Part shown: positions 56,401 through 64,000 of the stretch, in pieces
Layout: every line of letters starts with the position of its first letter
Position numbering within the stretch: the first letter of the stretch is position 1
Origin: Breviolum minutum Mf 1.05b.01
Lineage: Eukaryota; Sar; Dinophyceae; Suessiales; Symbiodiniaceae
Assembly (NCBI GenBank): GCA_000507305.1
Contig: DF241069.1
Location: 62,268-126,267, forward strand
DNA length: 64,000 nucleotides
Direction of reading: 5' to 3'
Position numbers and translations under genes: made by a program
Notes under the pieces: model-generated
The model's input: only the letters and a program-made list of their open reading frames with translations
Database searches by the model: none
Told to the model about the DNA's origin: nothing

Positions 56401-57339
56401 CATGGGCAAATACAAAGCCTTCCAAATGCCCCATTTTCTGCTGGCAGAACAATGATTAGAATCACTTCGACTCAAATTCATTTGCCCCCCAGGAAAAAGG
56501 ACAATGCTGGTCCACCATGAGTGGGACATCGCTTCAAAACATGAGAAAGGCAGTGACAACATCACCGGACTCAGATACCTGATGTCTTGAAAGAGTTTTT
56601 GGTTGCATCTGGCCAAGCATTGTCACATTACAAAATGTTCGTCTCACTGTCGCATCCCCACTCCTCCAGTAGCACTAGAAGCGCACGATAGAAGCAAAGT
56701 CAAACATATCAAGGCAACTTTCATTGAGTTCTTGCAAGCAGTTGAAGGACACTTAAACTGCAACAGCTGGTGGACCGGAAAAAGTGTGTGGGTCATGCAG
56801 TGAACGTCTTCAGTATGCACAACAATACATCATTGTCCAATCTTATCATGCTTTTGCAGCTTTCACAGAAGGCATCTCGTGCATTGTTGGAACACGGCCA
56901 AATCCACACTAAGCTGGGTTGGACAGCAGTTCGGTCCTGGAATACATCCGCACGATGTCGGAACTGACCTTTCATGCAAGCAGTCCATGAATGAGGGGCA
57001 GCTCGTCCTCGTCCTTCATGTATAGGTATCCGATGGTATTCGATGGCCACTGGGATTGAAGCATCGTTTTCTCAAGGAATATGCCTAGTGGCAAGACACG
57101 TGTATCATCTTGGTGACCTTCTTAGCATTTCCGGCACTTGCCAAAGTATTGGCTGTTGAAAGATGTGCTTTGGAGTCACACAATAAGCCACGCTTTCAGG
57201 TGATGTCGAGGTCACTTGACAACAGGCGGAATGAAAGTCAGAAGGTATTCGATGAGCGGCCGACAAAATGACGTGCCTCTCCGATGTCATAACTTACAGG
57301 GGCATCGCTTTTGGGATTAGGTATCATAAATAAACATCT

Positions 57340-58205
57340 GACAACCAATGGAGTGTCGCTTAGAAGCTCTCAGAAAGCTGAAGCATAGCAAGAAAGTGTA
57401 GGCGCTGGAGCTATGGCCTGCTCTCATGGCAGTGGCACACGCAAGCATTCCTGGTAGGTGCAACATTGTCCTCCGTTTGGTTGCATAAGCAGGTATTTGA
57501 AGGCGACTGCAAATAAGATGGAATTTGGGGTCACACAATGACAGTAGGGATTCTTCAATCCGACTGATAAATCCGCTACTCTCAAATGGAATGATTTGGC
57601 CGACCGAAATTGAAAGGGTCTGACGCGCAGTGCTTTCAAACGAAAGGTTGTTGCTTCAAAGAGTGCTGTTGCATCTTATTTGACATACTTTTTGGCAACA
57701 GGTACGCGTACTTTGCAATGTCCAGCGAATGCATTCCAGCAAGAAACTTACTTGAATTGGTTTGGCCTTTGGGGGCTCGCAAGACTTGTGAAAGAGTGGT
57801 GGTAGAGCGTTGAGAAAAACAGAGAATCCCATACGATCGGGCCATACTACTTTTCACAGATGAACACGTGACAACCAATGGAGTGTCGCTCAGAAGCTCT
57901 CAGAAAGCTGAAGCATAGCAAGAAAGCGTAGGCGCTGGAGCTATGGCCTGCTCTCATGGCAGTGGCACACACAAGCATTCCTGGTAGGTGCAACATTGTC
58001 CTTTATTTTGGCTGCATAAGCAGGTATTCCAAGGCGACTGCAAATAAGATGGAATTTGGGGTCACACGATGACAGTAGGGATTCTTCAATCCGACTGATG
58101 CACACTGCTCCCTCTTTGGCCGACCGAGAGTGAAGGGGTCTGATGCGCAGTCCTTTCAAACGAAAAGTTGTTGCTTCAAAGAGTGCTGTCGCATGTTGCT
58201 TACAT
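57340..58205 (+). repeat. Two-copy repeat, 532 bp period, unit 6
   Basis: The block acaaccaatggagtgtcgct ... tcaaagagtgctgt is present at 57340-57675 and 57872-58195 with high identity. It contains the module with SDAQ.FQTK.CCFKECC (also 17058-17130 in unit 2). Confidence 0.85.
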
Positions 58206-59344
58206 GCGGTGGCTTTTATTTAGTAAATGACCAAAGGTAGGCAGATCACGGAGGATGCGACACACATGAGGGACCTATCTCGTTTTTGCAGTTCCCCGAC
58301 CTCGTTTCGATTTCGTTTTGCATTCAAAACTATATATTCCTGCAGACCTGCCAGCAGGCAAAGCTACTTGTCATCTTCCTAAATAAATGCAGATGCTCGC
58401 TCACATACATTTTGGCAATGCAACAGTTACTTTGCCATGTCAACGGAGTGCATTCCAGCCAGAAACTTACTTCAATTGGTTTGGCCTTTGGAGCCCAAAA
58501 TACTTGTGAAAGAGCAGTGATAGCGCGTTGATGCAAAAAACAGAGAAGCCCCATGTGATTGAAATTTTGGCCTCACGCTGATTTCAAGCACAGGGAGGTG
58601 GAATATCTGGCTTGGCTGAGTGTTGTGCAGGCATCCGCTAGTGCCGTGCATTGCTGCATCGCTTTTGCAACGTCATGCGAAAGGCAGCCATGCAAGATGA
58701 TGAAGGATATCTCTCACAAATACCCTTCCCTTTGCATCCCTTTGCGAGGTGTTGAAGAGTCTTCCAAAGGATCTCTACCTCCATTCAAATCTTGTCGAAT
58801 CTTGCCATCTCGTGATGCAGCTGTCTCGCCACTTCAAGGTGATGATGGATACATAATTGATATCATATCTCACAAACGCCGTTTGCCAATTGTTGAAAAC
58901 TCTTCCAAAAAAAAACTGCCTCTGTTCAAATTTTCTGTGCCCTTTTCCCCCGCGATCCGGATTGTTTGCACTGACCACTGATCTGCCAGGAACTGCTGAT
59001 CGACCCCCGAACATTGTAGAAGGCATCATTCGGTCACTTGCATCTTGGGGAATCAAGACCATTTTAGGATGATTCAAGGTAATTGAGGCACGCATCGAAT
59101 CTCGCGCTTCAAAAATTCCTTGAACAGTGGGAGTAGCTGCAAAGCCTTTCTCAAAGGAGTCAATCCTGTAACAACAACAACGCTCATACTTGAGATGAAC
59201 CTAACCAGTCCCCCAACAACACGGCAACAGCAGGCTCTCATAGGAATGGAACAAAACAACCGACTCAAAGACTTGGGTGCACAAGGGTTGTTCTTACATT
59301 GTCTTTTTCCTCTGCAATACCGCCTTGAAGCAGCATAGAACAGT

Positions 59345-59660
59345 TCAAAGAGGCCCATCATATGGCTCTTCAATCACAGTCTTCTTCAGTAAAGGGGGAA
59401 ATGAATTCTCAACTCCAAGCCCAAGACAGGGAAAAAACTAGCCTTTTCCAGCCTTTTCTGCTTTTTTCTAACATTTGCTACATCTGTTAGCCTTTTTCAG
59501 CCCTTGGTTTTTTCTAGCCTTTGGTAGCCTGTGTTAGTCTTTTTTAGCCTCCCTGGTATGTTATTCTAGTATCTGGTAGCCGGTGTTGGCCTTTGGAAAG
59601 CTCCCAATGCTCTCCCGTATGGGCTGAGGAAGCATGTTATCCAAGAGACACGTTTATGGG
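59345..59660. repeat. Pyrimidine-rich tagccttt repeat, unit 6
   Basis: About ten copies of (t)tagcctttt(t) and cagcctttt words lie at 59425-59600, inside a stretch without counterpart in other units. Compatible with an expanded simple repeat; no gene. Confidence 0.7.
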
Positions 59661-61659
59661 GGGATTTAAGAACAGTAGGATTGTGAATTTGTCTCGCGCA
59701 ATCCCAACAGCCCCAAAATACGAGTATTAGAACGGGTAAGCAAATGAGTCGCTGTAGATTTCAAATTGGTTGCACTGACCACTGATCTCCCAGAAACTGC
59801 TGATGGGCCCCTGAACATTGTAGAAGGCATCATGCTTGCATCCTGATCCCAGAATCAAAACCCTTTCAAGATGAGTTGAGGTGATGAAAGTGACGTAATT
59901 TTGGGAGTGTTGCTCATTTGAACTTTGGATGATGCGAGGTACTTGACGAATCTTGCCATCTCTTGATGCGGCTGTCTCGCTTAAAATTTTCTGAAACAGT
60001 GGGCATAGCTGCATAGCTTTTCTCAAAGGAGTCACCATGGTGCAACGACAACGCTCATACCTGAGATGAAGCTACCAGTGCCCCAACAACACGACAACAG
60101 CAAGCTCCCCTGGGAATGGAAAAACAAAACCGACTCAAAGACTTGGGTGTACAAGGGTTGTTCGTACCTTGTCCTTTCCATATGCAATTCTGCTTTGAAG
60201 CAGCACTGAACAGTGGAACTGTGAACCTGTCTCGCGAAAATCTCAACAGCGCCGAAATCCGAGTCTTACAAAAGCAAATGAGTTGCTGTAGATTTCAAGA
60301 TGCACCTGCTGGTTGAAGCAGTTTCAGCAAATCCTGGCACTGAGTTTAGTTGCATGCTCTCAGTCTTTTCCCGAAGACCGGCAAAGCTTTGCTCGCAAGC
60401 CTGAACAGAACCAGCTTCCAAGTGCAACTTATGTAGTTTATATTTGCTATATAAAGGAAGGAATTTCCTGACCAAGCCCTTCTAAGGCACAATCATGTTG
60501 AGGAAGAAGGAGGTTCGGCCCAAAGGGGGCACATGGTCGAAAGTGTCATATGTCCAGGAGCATCTACATTTCATGCAATGGCATTCTAGACATACGGTAT
60601 GGTCTGGGAGGGCCAGGCATCCTGGACCCTTTGGAGCTGGGGCAGCTAGCACCTCGAATGGGACAGCTTCTTATGAGCAAAGCGCAGACCATCTTCACCT
60701 AACGTGTCCTTAAAACCTTAAGGCCCTCAGAACATGATCTTTAACGTACCTCCTCGATGTTGTTGGCACATGAAGAATGCTTTGCCTATGATACTCCTTA
60801 CTGGCACTTTTCGCACAAATGTCTCTCTCAAGCGAGACTGGAAACATGCCTGGGGTTGCGGGCCACGGATTCACTAAAGCCAATACCAATGGGTGGGAAG
60901 GCAGGATGAAACCAAAGACTCGATTTTCTTTGGCACAAGAAAATGAGATTCAGACCTTCAACATGCGGCGGTCGAGTAGGCTAAAAATTTGTTGCAGGCC
61001 CATGCCTGAGAAATTTCATGGAGCAACGACAGTTGCGGAATGAGCCACTTGCCGTGACAGGGAAATGAGATTCAGAATTTCAACACGGGGCCCGTCTTCA
61101 ATGTACAATCTCTTGCCACGGGAAAGAGGAGGTTTGGCCCTAAAGTACCACGATTCCATCTGTTGGATGTTGCCTCCACGAATCGGGATATGCAAAGCAC
61201 AAGGGATGAAACTGGACAAACACTCATATGACTCATATGACTAACGGTTCTTCACTGAAAGCTACCGAACCAAGTTTTTCCACACCTCCATTTCCTTTGA
61301 CTCAGGGACAATACTTTGCCTAGTGTAGTGTGAGCTGGAAATTCGTTGCAGGCCCTTTTCTGAGAGATTTCATGGAGCAACAACAGGTGTGGAATGAGCC
61401 ACTTGCCGTGACATTACTTTTCGGCCATGCCTAAAGCACTCTTATTTCCGACAGATAGTTTAACTGAAGTGAGACAATTACTTTCTGAGGGGCCAATCTA
61501 AAATCATGGAAGCGTCTGAGAAACGATGATGCTTTTCCAAACAATCCACGATTGGAGATCCAAAACTGAAACCCTTTCGCCGACACCCCAAAAAGAGCAC
61601 ACAATTTAATAAGAGTCCGAGCATTGGGCAAGTTCAAGGCAAACAACGATGCCTACAAA

Positions 61660-61810
61660 AAGAATGCTTTCTGGACATTTGACCATACGTGGGTGAGGAA
61701 GAAAACTCACCAAAATAAGCTGGATGGATGGAAGCATGATGAATGAACTTTAGCTTCCGGCTAAGCATTGATCATTCTCGATTTACTTGGGAATATGGGT
61801 GAATCCGTTG
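61660..61810 (+). repeat. Relocated ~150 bp block, unit 6 copy
   Basis: Partner of 40310-40455. Here it lies between the offset ~8950 and ~9060 modules; in unit 4 it lies between offset ~7600 and ~7700. Confidence 0.75.
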
Positions 61811-63245
61811 ACCATCGTTGGCCATGCTGAAGCTACACAACCTCCATTTTCACACCTCCATTTTCGGGTTCAACGCTGTGACAGCGGTGGGATCCCAAAT
61901 GGAATGTTAAGAAAGCAAGGTTTGGCTGGTAATTTCATTTTTCCCATTTGTGCATGTCCAGCAGTGTGCTTTGCACTTTCGCACTTGTGCACTTTGCCAC
62001 CAAATCATCTAGATCGTCTAGACGTTCTCAGGAAGGGACCTGGACTCCCTAGACTCACCGTAGCTTCCGAAGTGCCTACCATCATCGCAGATTATTGCTG
62101 TTCATGACTGAACGGAAAACGACCAGCAAAGAGGCGACAAGCCAAGATCTGACTGATCATGGTGCACTCCTTTGACAACTTCATACGATCAGAACTGCCA
62201 GCTTGGAAGAGCGACATGGCAGGGAAAGCGATTGGAAAGCCGAGAAAAGTGTGAGAGAAATGGAGAACCATTCTACACTACAACTCTACAAATGCACCAA
62301 TATCAGCAAGCAACCGGAACCTCGAACCAATTGTCTCTGAATTTATTCGTGATTGTCTGAGCAGACTTCAGTCCGAATTACCTACTTTCTTCAGATTCCT
62401 GGGTGTACTTTTAACATACTTGAACAAGGTTACATTCCAACAAGTCATCACAACGTGCACACATGTGTAGCCAAATTTCCGAATAAAAAGATTTAACCCG
62501 GCCCTGGCACAGACCCCAAATGGCTTTACAGCTATGCGAAGCAAAACAAACATCCAAACCTCATGAAATTCTTCTGAAAACACAAATCGGTGCATGTTCT
62601 CAGGAAGGAAAAAAACAAACGAAACAATCTGGACGTTGCCAAATCTGATTCCACATGCTGTACCGTTGTTCATCTCAATTCTGCAAAGATTTGATTCGAC
62701 ACATCTAAAAATGAATGAAACTCTCAATATTCAGATGTCAGAGAATTTGATTCCATGCTCAAATGATTCACCTCTTTCATTCAACTATAGTATATTCAGC
62801 ACCAACGGGCAGCAGCAGCGATTTTTCGCTTCGCCAGATTCTCTCGCAGTGCTCCCTGGCAAGGATCGCCAACCCTGCTCTGCAATCAGCATGGCAGGAA
62901 TGTCACTTGTTCCCCAAGGGTAGCGTCATGTTAATACGAAGGCTTCTAAATTTTCTGCTAGCACTCATCAACGCATTGCTTTTACCCTGTTGGCGACCGG
63001 TCGGAACTTCCACCTTTCTCGACATCAAGTCTGATGCAGCAATGCAGCAACGTTTCAACCGGCGTGCTAGATCATGAATCTTCGAATGAATAAGCGATGT
63101 TGGACTCTGCCTTTACGCCAAAGGTCAGGTCCAAGTTCTGCAAGCATGATGAGACCCCAGTCTTGCACCTCATTGTATTAAAAAAAGAGGCTGTGAGACG
63201 ATTTGGCACCATGCCAATGTTTGTCAAAGGGCTGTCACAGGCATG

Positions 63246-64000
63246 CATCGCTGTGATTCTTGTGTGATGTGACAAGCATGTACCGGATATGCGAAACATC
63301 TCCAAAACAGGTCAGTTCCATCCGTGCATTGGAAGTGGTACAAATTGACGGAGGGTCAACTGCTGGTGCTGCACTTTGCAATACTTCATTTGGTCAAAAC
63401 AAGAGTGGAATAAGATGGACCTATCGTCATTCCATTGTTCATGATTGGCTTTAGGAGGCAGATCATCGTCAAAAAAGACAGCTTGTCGAAAACATCAATC
63501 TACACCCCTCTCTACCTCGACAGAACAGGCATCACTCAAAGTCCTCACTGCCAAACTTCGTTCTATCTGTTTTCTCAATGTTTGACAGCTGATGATCTCG
63601 TTTTCCAACCATGGAGGGCAACATTTTTCAAAGATCACACACATGAGGACCTATCTCGTTTTTGGAGTCCCCCCACCTCATGTTCATCGCTTTTTGCATA
63701 CCAAAAATACTACTGTTCGATACTTTTCATCTTCCTAAATATCTGCAGTTGGTCAGGTGATGTCGAGGTCACTTCACGGGGGAGAGACTTAGCAACAGGG
63801 CAATTTGGACTTAAGGCTGCAGAATAAAAGCAGGTCGCTGCACGCCAGTCTGCCACTTTCACACCTGACGACCAATGGAGTGTCAGAAGGTATGGCCGCT
63901 AGACTAGCAAACAATGAGCGACTGGCAAAATTACGTGCCTCTCCCGTGTCACAACTTGCAGGGGCATTGTTTTTGGGATTCGGTATCACATCGTTTTCTC
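63246..64000 (+). repeat. Array unit 7, partial and rearranged
   Basis: The landmark and first ~210 bp match unit 2. At about 63455 the sequence joins a module found at unit 1 offset ~5780-6270. At about 63880 it joins a module found at offset ~3240-3370. The order is therefore different from every complete unit. The window ends inside this copy. Confidence 0.82.

Larger units (their letters stand above)
53593..63245 (+). repeat. Array unit 6 (about 9.7 kb)
   Basis: Starts with the landmark; its start is closest to unit 3. It contains a ~340 bp block duplicated with a 532 bp period (57340 and 57872), a short gacaagtgag minisatellite inside an exon-like module (56270-56400), a pyrimidine-rich private insertion (59345-59660), and a ~150 bp block (61660-61810) that in unit 4 sits elsewhere. 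Its last kilobase is nearly identical to the end of unit 1, so the copy is mosaic. Confidence 0.87.

Noticed and set aside
1-64000. CRISPR array, bacterial operon or prophage
   Set aside because: Repeats are long, divergent and contiguous without spacers; there are no ribosome-binding sites ahead of long genes.
1-64000. Dinoflagellate spliced-leader or 5S/snRNA gene
   Set aside because: I looked for the ccgtagccattttggctcaag core and found only partial chance words such as caccgtagcttcc; no RNA gene could be supported.
1-64000. LTR or LINE retrotransposon as the origin of the 10-kb unit
   Set aside because: No reverse transcriptase, integrase or RNase H motifs, no terminal repeats at unit borders, and many intron-like borders, which retroelements lack.

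Overview
The window looks like nuclear DNA from a eukaryote, probably a protist with intron-rich genes. There is no bacterial-style gene packing and no open frame of real sequence longer than 199 codons. Open frames are short, occur on both strands, and many stop at GT/AG splice-like dinucleotides. Base composition looks moderate (estimated by eye, not counted). I saw no marker that fixes the lineage. A dinoflagellate or similar alga is a guess, and I found no dinoflagellate spliced-leader sequence to support it. No gene could be named from memory.

The main structure is a head-to-tail array of divergent units of about 10 kb. The same landmark (catcgctgtgattcttg...) begins units at 1, 10864, 21106, 43708, 53593 and 63246. 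The third unit (21106-23720) has lost most of its interior. A fourth unit has lost its first ~1 kb and runs from 33640 to 43707. Unit 7 is cut by the window end and rearranged. Each unit is a string of smaller modules that are also duplicated, deleted, shuffled and twice inverted. Unit ends fall into sub-types (unit 1 like unit 5, unit 2 like unit 7, unit 3 like unit 6), which suggests higher-order amplification and gene conversion.

The modules look like decayed exons of an unrecognised multi-exon gene. Short reading frames recur at the same place in several units, some share a stop codon, several gaps between copies are multiples of three, and some in-frame TGA codons are CGA in a sister copy. 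Most units are therefore best read as pseudogene copies.

The block at 23721-33639 differs. Its last part is a distant relative of the array modules. The rest holds exon-like frames in + orientation with canonical splice sites, including a chain at 25601-26198 whose reading phase carries through three candidate introns, and frames at 28063-28272 and 28642-28806. It may be a divergent or ancestral copy of the gene. It contains an 827-bp assembly gap (28864-29690) and a recent ~1.4 kb duplication (29826-31168 and 31905-33359). Unit-specific insertions, minisatellites and two single-N assembly joins make up the rest.
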